Origin: Mucilaginibacter_A sp965201005
GTDB taxonomy: Bacteria; Bacteroidota; Bacteroidia; Sphingobacteriales; Sphingobacteriaceae
Direction: 5' to 3'
DNA length: 64,000 nucleotides
NCBI RefSeq assembly: GCF_965201005.1
Contig: NZ_OZ241747.1
Span: 1,984,001-2,048,000 of the forward strand
Under the pieces are notes generated by a model. That model had not been told where the DNA came from, made no database searches, and worked only from the letters and a program-made list of their open reading frames with translations. Position 1 is the first letter of the stretch; every line of letters starts with the position of its first letter. Positions 57,244-64,000 of this stretch are shown here, one piece after another. The translations under genes were made by a program, and so were the position numbers.

Positions 57244-58683
57244 TCACCAAGTCAGTTTTCCCTGATAATAATCCAGGATTTTCATCCGCAGGATATAATC
57301 ATAACGTGCGCTGATGAGGTTGATATTGGCCGCGTCGAGCTTATTTTTCGCCACCGTATAATCCACCGAATTGCCTACACCGGCGTTAAATTTTACTTCC
57401 GTTGCTTTAAAAGATTCGGAATAGGCAACCACCTGGTTTTGCAAAGTGCGGTAACGGCCGGAAGCAGCAGTTGTGTTGAAAAACGCTTGTTCTACCGCTT
57501 GTTTCAATTGGATGCGCGTGGTTTGCTCTATCAGTTCAGCATTTTTAAGTTCGATTTTTGCCAAAGCAATGCGGTTGCGCGAAAACCAATTGCTAAAAAT
57601 CGGCACCTGCAGACCCAATGTTACAGCCGAACTGTAATTGTTTTTAAACTGATTGCCGTAACTGATTTTTTCCGACCGGTAATCACTCTGGTTCGTCATC
57701 ACGTAAGATTTGCCGCCGTTTTGCAGCGTTACATAATCACCGGTGGCCACGCGGGCACTGTCCACAAAAACACTTTTGCTGGCCGCGCTGGAGTAGTTGG
57801 TGTACAAATTTGCATTCAGCGAAAGCGTTGGGTACAAATAACCGCGGGCGGAGCTTACGCCTTTTGCCGCACTTTTTGTACGATAAGCACTGGCTTTAAC
57901 CAAAGAAAGTTGCTCTAAAGCAGCTTCATAAATTGCTTCGGGATTGTTGCTGAAGGAAGTAGAAAGCTGCCCGGCATTGAGCGGCGCAAAATTTTGCTGT
58001 TTTTGGTAAGGCACGTTCATCAATTGCGCAAGGGCAATTTTTGCCGCTTCGAGATTGTTCTGGTTGTTGATAATGGACAAACTGTCGTTGCTCAATTGTC
58101 CGCGTAAATCTGATAATTGGTAAGGCGCAATAGCACCATCTCTGTTTAAAATCTCCGAACGGCGGACCTGTTCCTGCGAAACTGCCGCCTGATTGCGCGA
58201 TTGATTGACCAATTCCTGGTTGTTTAAAATTTGCAGGTAAGCCAAAATCACGTTCAGCGTTAAATTATCTTTTTGCTGCTGCAGCTCCAGTTTACTGGCC
58301 TGGAAAGCAAGCAGGTTTTGCCTGATCGTGTTCCACAGTGAAAAACCGTTAAAAAGTACCACGCTGCTTCCAACAGAATAATTGGTGTAATTGATTTGCT
58401 GGTTTAAATACGTGTTGGTAAACGGATCAATGCTGCGGCCCTGGTTTAAGCCCTGCGAAATATTGCCGCTTAAATTGGGCAGCAAATTCAGCTTTGCCTG
58501 GTTGTAATTGATACCTGACCGTTGTGCAGCCAGTTCGCTTTGTTTTACGCCAAGATTATTGCCAATGGCCGTTTCTACGCACTGTTGCAGCGTTAAAGCG
58601 GATTTGTTGAAAGTGCTGTCCTGCGCCCAGATTTTTGTGGCATAAAAGAAGCATAACAGGAAGCAGGAGGAAAGGGGTTTCAT
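57244..58683 (-). CDS. TolC-family outer-membrane protein
   Basis: A 479-residue outer-membrane factor with signal peptide (LSSCFLLCFFYATKIWAQ) and two OEP repeats (LTLQQCVETAIGNNLGVKQSEL early, FNAGVGNSVDYTVAKNKLDAANINLI late). Only an ABC ATPase gene is upstream (108 bases away); no adaptor or permease gene is present beside it. A type A motif is in frame at 58640-58654, inside the signal peptide. The pump to which it belongs cannot be identified. Confidence 0.9.
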   Translation of the reverse strand: MKPLSSCFLLCFFYATKIWAQDSTFNKSALTLQQCVETAIGNNLGVKQSELAAQRSGINYNQAKLNLLPNLSGNISQGLNQGRSIDPFTNTYLNQQINYTNYSVGSSVVLFNGFSLWNTIRQNLLAFQASKLELQQQKDNLTLNVILAYLQILNNQELVNQSRNQAAVSQEQVRRSEILNRDGAIAPYQLSDLRGQLSNDSLSIINNQNNLEAAKIALAQLMNVPYQKQQNFAPLNAGQLSTSFSNNPEAIYEAALEQLSLVKASAYRTKSAAKGVSSARGYLYPTLSLNANLYTNYSSAASKSVFVDSARVATGDYVTLQNGGKSYVMTNQSDYRSEKISYGNQFKNNYSSAVTLGLQVPIFSNWFSRNRIALAKIELKNAELIEQTTRIQLKQAVEQAFFNTTAASGRYRTLQNQVVAYSESFKATEVKFNAGVGNSVDYTVAKNKLDAANINLISARYDYILRMKILDYYQGKLTW

Positions 58684-58791
58684 TTATAACGTTTGCTATC
58701 AGCCGTCAGCAATCAGCTGTCAGCAGTCAATAAAAATAAAATAGTTGGTGTAGATTACAGGCTGAAAATCAAATGCTTAAAGCTAAAAACT
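58684..58791. repeat. GCTGTCAGC-type tract
   Basis: ATCAGCCGTCAGCAATCAGC followed by TGTCAGCAGTCAA (58697-58730), a tandem-like tract also present between pcm and smpB, before the TolC gene. Confidence 0.6.
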
Positions 58792-59451
58792 TCATTCAAT
58801 CCTTCCATCCAATAAATTGATTATCCTGGAACCGTAAGCTGCATTTTTTTCCGAATGCGTTACCTGCACAATTGTAACGCCTTGCTCGTTCAGCGTTTTA
58901 AACAGTTCCATAATTTCTTCGGCTTGTTTCGAGTTGAGGTTGCCGGTCGGTTCATCAGCCATGATAACTTTTGGGTTGGCGGCCAGTGCGCGTGCAATAC
59001 CAACCAATTGCTGCTGGCCGCCCGAAAGCTGGTTCGGGAACAAATCCTTTTTGCCCACAATTTGAAAACGGTCCAGGATATCGGCCACTACGGATTTTCG
59101 GTCCGAAGATTTCATGTCCTGGTAAATCAGCGGCGTTTCGATGTTTTCGTAAACCGTCAGTTCATCGATTAAATGATATGCCTGAAAAACGAAACCTATA
59201 TTTTGCTTGTACAAAGCTGAGCGTTGTTTTTCTTTCAGCTTGAAAACCGATTGTTCGTCAAACAGATATTCGCCTTCGGATGGCTCATCAATCATGCCCA
59301 AAATGTGCAGCAAAGTAGATTTCCCGGAACCGGATGGCCCCATAATCGAAATAAATTCGCCATCGGCGATGTTCAGGCTAATGTCTTTCAGTAAAAAAGT
59401 GCGCTTGGCACCTGCAGATATCCACTTGTAAATATTTTTCAGTTCGATCAT
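58792..59451 (-). CDS. ABC transporter ATP-binding protein, MacB/LolD type
   Basis: A 219-residue ATPase. Walker A GPSGSGKSTLLHILG (about residues 37-51), Q-loop FVFQAYHLI, signature LSGGQQQ, Walker B VIMADEPTGNLNS and H-loop VTHSE. The sequence fits the MacB/LolD/FtsE group, which always works with an FtsX/MacB-type permease. No permease is adjacent; the ATPase is followed only by a TolC gene. The ATG at 59451 is chosen over an upstream in-frame ATG at 59496, because IELKNIYKW is the typical start. Confidence 0.9.
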   Translation of the reverse strand: MIELKNIYKWISAGAKRTFLLKDISLNIADGEFISIMGPSGSGKSTLLHILGMIDEPSEGEYLFDEQSVFKLKEKQRSALYKQNIGFVFQAYHLIDELTVYENIETPLIYQDMKSSDRKSVVADILDRFQIVGKKDLFPNQLSGGQQQLVGIARALAANPKVIMADEPTGNLNSKQAEEIMELFKTLNEQGVTIVQVTHSEKNAAYGSRIINLLDGRIE

Positions 59452-59619
59452 TTTTGTGTGCTGTTGATTTGTATTTCTTTTTAAGATTACTGTCAATCCT
59501 TATAAAAACTGATACCAGGATTATTACTGTCTGATTTACAATGGTTTACGAATATTGATTTTGTTGCTACTGTTCGGTATCGATACAAAGGTTGTTTCTT
59601 AATGATACAATTTTATGCC

Positions 59620-59633
59620 GGTAAAAGAAGCAT
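59620..59633 (+). repeat. Dispersed motif, type A
   Basis: GGTAAAAGAAGCAT preceded by ACAATTTTATGCC, a complete bipartite copy. Confidence 0.8.
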
Positions 59634-59689
59634 TGCAGGCTTCAAGGCTGCTTATCGGAGAGCTTGTTTTTATTTTTTAATAAGGTAAT

Positions 59690-59775
59690 GATGCTTCTTT
59701 TAGGCATATAAATTTTGCTTTTATGATTTTGACCAAAAGCCAGAACCAGCAAAATTCAGGTGATAAAAGAAGCAT
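59690..59775. repeat. Inverted pair of type A motifs, widely spaced
   Basis: GATGCTTCTTTTAGG (59690-59704) with CATATAAATTTTG, and GATAAAAGAAGCAT (59762-59775) with CAAAATTCAGGT before it. Distance between copies about 57 bases. Confidence 0.75.
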
Positions 59776-60050
59776 TAGATTTTTTCGGACAGGATTGAAT
59801 CCGGTTTTTAAAAAATTAACATTGATTCGTTATTGTCATTATTGCAAAAATTACTTGCATTGGTATTTTACTTTAGCATTCAACTCTACATAAACTTTGA
59901 AATTGTATTGTATTTATTGATTAAAAATGAAAATTTCTTAGTTGGAAGTTGCAACGGATTTTTTATAAAAAAACAAAACTTTCAAATTTTTTCTTTACTG
60001 CTTATACATATGCAAAAATTTATTATCATTTGGTCAAAATATTGTAACTG

Positions 60051-60497
60051 ATGAACGAATTTGAAAAACTGCCTATTGTACCGATTGCCGGGCAGGAGGA
60101 AATTTCTGCAAAAAAAATCGTTTTGATGGAAGAGCGGTTAAAAATCGACCTTAAAAAAGTTGAAACCGGCTCAGTTCAAATTCATAAAAGTGTGATTTCT
60201 GAAGAAGTAACACACCATATCCCGGTGATATCAGAGCAGGTTTTGATCGAACACAAGCCTATTAATCAATATGTAACAACTGTTCCGGAAGCACGTGTGG
60301 AAGGTGATACGACCATAATTTCGGTGGTAAAAGAAGTATTGGTAGTAGAAAAACGCCTGATGCTGGTTGAGGAAATCCATCTTACCAAAACCAAAACCGA
60401 AACAATAACGGCCATAAATGAAACCTTACGCAAGTATGAGGTGGAAATTAATCGCATCGATTCAGAACAAACACAACAATCAACAATAATTAATTAA
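60051..60497 (+). CDS. DUF2382 domain protein, short form
   Basis: A 148-residue protein consisting of one DUF2382 (YsnF/AvaK) domain: EISAKKIVLMEERLKIDLKKVETGSVQIHKSVISEEV, later VEKRLMLVEEIHLTKTKTE. The domain is found in stress-induced proteins; its function is unknown. First of five genes in the stress-type cluster and 19 bases before the next. It is the most divergent of the three DUF2382 copies here. A type A motif relative is in frame at 60325-60338 (VVKEVL). Confidence 0.75.
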   Translation: MNEFEKLPIVPIAGQEEISAKKIVLMEERLKIDLKKVETGSVQIHKSVISEEVTHHIPVISEQVLIEHKPINQYVTTVPEARVEGDTTIISVVKEVLVVEKRLMLVEEIHLTKTKTETITAINETLRKYEVEINRIDSEQTQQSTIIN

Positions 60498-60516
60498 CTT
60501 TTAAAAACAAGTAATC

Positions 60517-61335
60517 ATGTCACAAACAGTAATTGGAATTTTCGACTACACAAGTGAGGCACAAGAAGCCGTAAGCTATTTAACAAGCAACGGTTTTAGC
60601 CGCGATAACATTGACCTTTCTTCCCGCGGTGCAGAAACCGAAGGAACTACAGATTATGATAACGACAATAATGACGGTGTAAGCGGTTTTTTCAGTAATC
60701 TCTTCGGCACAAGTGATGACACTGACAAATACGCTGAAGTTGGCCGTAAAGGTTCAATCGTAACTGTCCATGCAAAATCATCAGATGAGGCAGAAAAAGC
60801 AGCCAAAATTTTAGATAATTATGGTGCGGTTGATGTTGATGAGCGTGCAGAACAATACAGAAGCGGCACTTATACCGGCAACAATCAAAACAGGACAAAA
60901 GAAGGTGATTCGATCAAGATCATTGAAGAAAAAATGGAAGTTGGCAAACGTGAAGTAGAAACAGGTGGTGTGCGTTTACGTAGCCGCATTGTTGAGCAGT
61001 CAGTGCACGAAGATGTACGTTTGCGCACAGAACGTGTTCGGGTTGACCGTACTAATGTTAGTCGTCCGGCTACAGATGCTGATTTGGCTGCTTTTAAAGA
61101 TGCAACCATTGAATTGAAAGAAACCGCAGAAGTACCGGTAGTAAGCAAACAAGCTTTTGTAACCGGTGAAGTTTCTTTGGGAAAAGAAGTGGAAGAAAAA
61201 AATCAAACGGTGGAAGGAACTGTACGAAAAACAGAAGTAGATACAGAAAACTTTACGGATGAAGATACAAAATTAACTTCCGGAGACACTAAAACTACCG
61301 GAACGACCAATACAGATGGTGGTTTCTATAAATAA
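60517..61335 (+). CDS. Stress protein: GsiB/YflT-like domain plus DUF2382
   Basis: A 272-residue cytoplasmic protein with two parts. Residues about 1-120 form a general-stress-protein (YflT-like, heat-induced) domain: VIGIFDYTSEAQEAVSYLTSNGFSRDNIDLSS and later GSIVTVHAKSSDEAEKAAKILDNYGAVDVDE. Residues about 130-255 are DUF2382, starting IKIIEEKMEVGKREVETGGVRLRSRIVEQ, with VPVVSKQAFVTGEVSLGKEVEE. The C-terminus ends GGFYK, like the third DUF2382 gene. Second in the cluster; the domain pair is known in Bacillus and Anabaena stress proteins. Confidence 0.82.
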   Translation: MSQTVIGIFDYTSEAQEAVSYLTSNGFSRDNIDLSSRGAETEGTTDYDNDNNDGVSGFFSNLFGTSDDTDKYAEVGRKGSIVTVHAKSSDEAEKAAKILDNYGAVDVDERAEQYRSGTYTGNNQNRTKEGDSIKIIEEKMEVGKREVETGGVRLRSRIVEQSVHEDVRLRTERVRVDRTNVSRPATDADLAAFKDATIELKETAEVPVVSKQAFVTGEVSLGKEVEEKNQTVEGTVRKTEVDTENFTDEDTKLTSGDTKTTGTTNTDGGFYK

Positions 61336-61440
61336 TCGAAACTAATCAAACCACTGTTTCCTTTCAAAAAGCGTCAGTCAGTAAACCTGGCGGCGCTTTA
61401 TTTTTAAAATTTTCATTCACCTTTTCTTAATAAAACAATT

Positions 61441-62088
61441 ATGGCAGATTTAGATGTACAGCCTAAAAAAAACAACTCCTGGTGGCTTTGGATTTTGTTG
61501 TTACTGATTGCATTAGCTTTGTTATTTTTCTTTTTACGCGGATGCAATAATAAAAATGTCAATCAGGCTGCAACTGATTCTACTGCTGCCAACGTTGATA
61601 CCAAAACCAAAGTTCTGGCTGCAACAACCCCGGCAGACCAGCCTGATTTTAATTCCCCAAAAGCTTCTTATGATGAAATTAAAGATACCAGCATTGATGT
61701 ACGTGGCAACAACAACTACACAATCTATGGTTTAGGCGAAGATATTTTATTTGATAAAGATCAAAGTACGCTTAAAAGCAGTGCAGAAGGACGGCTGAAA
61801 ATGATTGCTGCATCTTTAAACAAACGTTTTAAAGGAGCAACCCTTAGCGTTTATGGCCATACAGATTCTACGGGAACGGCTACGCATAACAAACAATTAG
61901 GTGCACAACGTGCTGAGGCTGTACGTATCTGGCTGGTTAAAAGTGAAAACCTGCCTGATCGTTCTATAGTGGTCTATTCTCTTGGTGAAATTAGTCCGGT
62001 CGCATCTAATGCAACAGAAAAAGGAAGGCAGCAAAACCGCAGTGTGTCAATTGTGGCCACGCCAGCCAAAACTTCAGGAAATCAATAA
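61441..62088 (+). CDS. Single-pass OmpA-family protein
   Basis: A 215-residue protein with an uncleaved-looking N-terminal membrane helix (SWWLWILLLLIALALLFFFLRG, about residues 13-34) and a C-terminal OmpA-like peptidoglycan-binding domain (about 95-210: FDKDQSTLKSSAEGRLKMIAASL, then YGHTDSTGTATHNKQLGAQRAEAVRIWL). Anchored in the inner membrane and bound to peptidoglycan. It lies between two DUF2382 genes, 105 and 27 bases apart, so it is likely part of the same envelope-stress unit. Confidence 0.85.
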   Translation: MADLDVQPKKNNSWWLWILLLLIALALLFFFLRGCNNKNVNQAATDSTAANVDTKTKVLAATTPADQPDFNSPKASYDEIKDTSIDVRGNNNYTIYGLGEDILFDKDQSTLKSSAEGRLKMIAASLNKRFKGATLSVYGHTDSTGTATHNKQLGAQRAEAVRIWLVKSENLPDRSIVVYSLGEISPVASNATEKGRQQNRSVSIVATPAKTSGNQ

Positions 62089-62114
62089 TAATTTTAAAAC
62101 TTTAAAACTAAAAA

Positions 62115-63026
62115 ATGATGTCAGTAAACGATAACAATACTGCTTCCAGCTTAAAAGAATTAAGCGAAAGTGATTACGAAATTGTGGATGGTGAGCCTAA
62201 CATTAAAGGCTGGGACGTAAAAGATGAGAACGGAAAACAAATTGGTGATGTGGACGACTTGATTTTCAACCCGGACACCAATAAAGTGCTATACTTAATT
62301 GTTGATTTAGATGACAATGAATTTGATTTAGATGACGATAAAAAGGTTTTAGTCCCGATCGGATTAGCAGAACTTCATGAAAATGATGATGATGTAATCC
62401 TACCGGGCATAACAGCAGCTCAATTATCAGCATTGCCCAACTACGAAAAAGGTAATATCACTTCTCAAACCGAATCTACTATACGTTCGGTGTTTGCAGG
62501 CGGTGCTGTTGCGGCCGTTGCAACAGATCAAACTGATTTTTATCAGCATGAAAATTTCAATGATCATAAATTTTATGGTAAACGCCAGCAAAATGTCAAC
62601 AGCACAACTGCCATTCCGATTATTGAAGAAAAAATGGAAGTGGGCAAACGTCAAGTGGAAACTGGCGGCGTAAGGTTAAAAAGCCGCGTCGTGCAAGAGA
62701 ACGTACAGGAGAACATTAACTTGCGTTCTGAGCATGTGCGAGTAGAAGAAACACCGGTTAACCGCCCGGCCACATCAGCCGATCTGGCTTCATTTAAAGA
62801 AGGGACAATTGAGATGAAGGAATATGCCGAAGTGCCTGTAGTAAGCAAAGAAGCATTTGTCACCGGTGAAGTTTCTTTGGAAAAAGAAGTAAAAGAAAAC
62901 ACAGAAACAGTACAAGGGACGATCCGGAAAACAGAAGTGGATACAGAAAATTTTACTGATGAAACGTCCAATTTTAGGGATGAAAAAAAACTGCCCGGTG
63001 AAGAAGGAGAAAATTTTTATAAGTAA
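62115..63026 (+). CDS. PRC-barrel plus DUF2382 stress protein
   Basis: A 303-residue protein. The N-terminal PRC-barrel (about residues 25-100) has KGWDVKDENGKQIGDVDDLIFNPDTNKVLYLIVDLDD and ITAAQLSALPNYE. A linker with YGKRQQNVNSTT leads to a C-terminal DUF2382 domain (about 160-285) very similar to the one in the gene at 60517 (IIEEKMEVGKRQVETGGVRLKSRVVQE; VPVVSKEAFVTGEVSLEKEVKEN). The protein ends ENFYK. The PRC-barrel fold binds ligands or proteins at membranes. Fourth gene of the cluster. Confidence 0.85.
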   Translation: MMSVNDNNTASSLKELSESDYEIVDGEPNIKGWDVKDENGKQIGDVDDLIFNPDTNKVLYLIVDLDDNEFDLDDDKKVLVPIGLAELHENDDDVILPGITAAQLSALPNYEKGNITSQTESTIRSVFAGGAVAAVATDQTDFYQHENFNDHKFYGKRQQNVNSTTAIPIIEEKMEVGKRQVETGGVRLKSRVVQENVQENINLRSEHVRVEETPVNRPATSADLASFKEGTIEMKEYAEVPVVSKEAFVTGEVSLEKEVKENTETVQGTIRKTEVDTENFTDETSNFRDEKKLPGEEGENFYK

Positions 63027-63076
63027 ACGACTGATTACCAATAAGCAATGCTATCTTGAGATTTGAATTTTATAGC

Positions 63077-63090
63077 AATAAAAGAAGTAT
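63077..63090 (+). repeat. Dispersed motif, type A (GTAT variant)
   Basis: CAATAAAAGAAGTAT-like copy preceded by GAATTTTATAG, between the PRC-barrel and last genes. Confidence 0.7.
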
Positions 63091-63139
63091 TGGCTTTTAA
63101 TAAAACCCTTTCATTAATTCACATATAAATTTTAAAACA

Positions 63140-63574
63140 ATGTTTGATCAAATTTTGCAGATGGTTAAAGACCAGATTGGTGGAAACTCAGCTGCGTCTA
63201 ACGCAATACCGGCAGGACAGGAAGATGCCGTTCATCAGGAAATTGCTACACACATTAACAATGGTTTACAAAATCAAGCTTCCGCACAAGGTGGTGTAGG
63301 CGGATTAATGTCTATGTTAACAAACAGTATGGGTTCCGGCAGCCCGATAACCAGTGCCATTGAAGGCGGACTGGCAAGCAGCTTGGGCAGTAAATTTGGC
63401 CTGCCACCAATGGCAACCGGCGCAATTGCCGCAGCTTTGCCAGGTATTTTACAAAAATTTGCACACAAAGCAAATGATCCTAATGATCAAAGCATTACTG
63501 CGGATAGTATCCAAAATTCTTTAGGTGGCGCAAGTGGCGGCCTGGGCGGAATGCTGGGTGGTATGTTTAAATAA
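63140..63574 (+). CDS. Glycine-rich protein related to DUF937
   Basis: A 144-residue protein. The start MFDQILQMVKDQIG and the middle ITSAIEGGLASSLGSKFGLPPMATGAIAAALPGILQKFAHKA resemble DUF937/YidB-type proteins, which contain a helical core and glycine-rich tails; here the end is SLGGASGGLGGMLGGMFK. No signal peptide. Fifth and last gene of the stress-type cluster, followed by a hairpin terminator at 63603-63636. Confidence 0.65.
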   Translation: MFDQILQMVKDQIGGNSAASNAIPAGQEDAVHQEIATHINNGLQNQASAQGGVGGLMSMLTNSMGSGSPITSAIEGGLASSLGSKFGLPPMATGAIAAALPGILQKFAHKANDPNDQSITADSIQNSLGGASGGLGGMLGGMFK

Positions 63575-63602
63575 ACTTAACTGCTGTCAACTATCAGCAT
63601 TT

Positions 63603-63636
63603 AGCCATCAGTTTTTACAGCTGATGGCTTTTTTTA
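63603..63636 (+). terminator. Intrinsic terminator of the stress cluster
   Basis: AGCCATCAG (63603-63611) and CTGATGGCT (63621-63629), 9-base loop, then a T-run; the left flank is a GCTGTCAACTATCAGC tract. Confidence 0.85.
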
Positions 63637-63771
63637 CGAAATTGGATAACTATAAGGGCTGTTATTTTGGACAATATCCTGGTTTTAAAATCAGTAAAGC
63701 TTTTTGCATAGTTTCTTCTGATTATAAACTAGTCACATAAATTTGAATGAAAAAAATCTCAAATTTTATAT

Positions 63772-63786
63772 GATAAAAGAAGCATC
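63772..63786 (+). repeat. Dispersed motif, type A
   Basis: GATAAAAGAAGCATC preceded by AAATTTTATAT. Confidence 0.8.
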
Positions 63787-63876
63787 ATCTTTTTATTTTA
63801 CCAACTCAAACAGTAAAATTTTAAACTTTTGATTTTGGGTTTGGGCTTGTTTAATTTCAGGTCAGAAATGTGTATA

Positions 63877-63890
63877 ATGCTTCTTTTATC
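63877..63890 (-). repeat. Dispersed motif, type A
   Basis: ATGCTTCTTTTATC followed by CCTGTAAATTA. Confidence 0.8.
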
Positions 63891-64000
63891 CCTGTAAATT
63901 ATACCAACCGTTTTCAATACCGAAACAAAAATCCCTCAGCTTTCCTTCTTTTAACTAATAAAAAATAGTTGTGTTTTTAAAAGTATGATGAGATAAAATC

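Larger units (their letters stand above)
59452..60050. other. Intergenic AT-rich region with motif copies
   Basis: About 600 bases between divergent genes. It contains type A copies at 59620-59633, 59690-59704 and 59762-59775; the latter two form an inverted pair. The part from about 59780 to 60050 is very AT-rich with an apparent frame that has no credible protein content. Confidence 0.6.
63637..64000. other. AT-rich end of window with two motif copies
   Basis: No gene is visible to the right edge. Type A copies lie at 63772-63786 (with AAATTTTATAT in front) and 63877-63890 (followed by CCTGTAAATT), in opposite orientation. Confidence 0.65.

Noticed and set aside
59833..60050. A 72-codon frame before the DUF2382 cluster
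   Set aside because: Starts with TTG in very AT-rich DNA, reads as random hydrophobic residues and ends exactly at the start of the real gene.
146..63890. Motif as a plain transcription terminator family
   Set aside because: Some inverted pairs fit, but many single copies lie in promoter regions or inside genes, where termination would be harmful.
146..63890. Motif as a Bacteroidetes promoter
   Set aside because: Only the guaB copy forms a TAnnTTTG element; most copies lack it at the right position and orientation is not tied to gene direction.
1..64000. tRNA or rRNA genes
   Set aside because: No TTCGAATCC-type arms or rRNA-like sequence were spotted by eye; a dedicated search would be needed to exclude them fully.

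Overview
The window looks like a chromosomal segment of a Bacteroidetes, most likely a Sphingobacteriaceae (Pedobacter/Mucilaginibacter type). This rests on a T9SS/gliding-motility C-terminal domain protein, a GLPGLI protein paired with a large outer-membrane beta-barrel, a Bacteroidetes-type MnmD, and promoters of the TAnnTTTG type in place of the usual TATAAT. Genus is inference; no rRNA or tRNA gene was seen.

Layout. 1-16.9 kb: partial mazG, nitroreductase, mnmD, an AlbA/Schlafen-type ATPase, an M13 peptidase, valS, guaB, a PAS protein, a START-like protein, a BamA-like barrel, lysA, a Fic protein, folB and a GlcD-type oxidase. 17.2-23 kb: a TolC-adaptor-RND efflux operon. 23.3-28.4 kb: a T9SS-secreted repeat protein, two SGNH esterases and a desaturase. 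28.5-33.8 kb: a tight five-gene operon (PASTA protein, rhodanese, MltG, thioesterase, BrkB) divergent from ddl, then another thioesterase. 34-41.8 kb: small proteins (CDGSH, isoamylase-early-set), a lipoprotein, an MtfA-like peptidase, an MBL hydrolase, two esterases, a universal stress protein and a small basic protein. 42.2-45.4 kb: modABC facing a small molybdopterin-fold protein. 45.5-47.6 kb: pcm, smpB and an Lrp regulator. 47.9-59.5 kb: DUF1080 protein, GH3 glycosidase, GLPGLI/barrel pair, a lipoprotein, rhodanese, and a TolC plus ABC ATPase. 60-63.6 kb: a stress-type operon with three DUF2382 proteins, a single-pass OmpA protein and a glycine-rich protein.

The most striking feature is not a gene. 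A bipartite short sequence is scattered through the whole window, at roughly 70-75 sites counted by eye. Its core is ATGCTTCTTTTATC (type A) or ATGCTGTTTTTATC (type B), usually followed about four bases later by TAAAATTTTG. It occurs on both strands at about one per 0.9 kb. It is concentrated between genes but also lies in frame inside many unrelated genes, and it often forms inverted pairs at gene ends whose two arms share the same variant. The closest known analogy is the Pasteurellaceae uptake signal sequence (core plus AT-rich tracts), but its function here is unknown. No CRISPR array, insertion sequence, prophage or intact mobile element was recognised.
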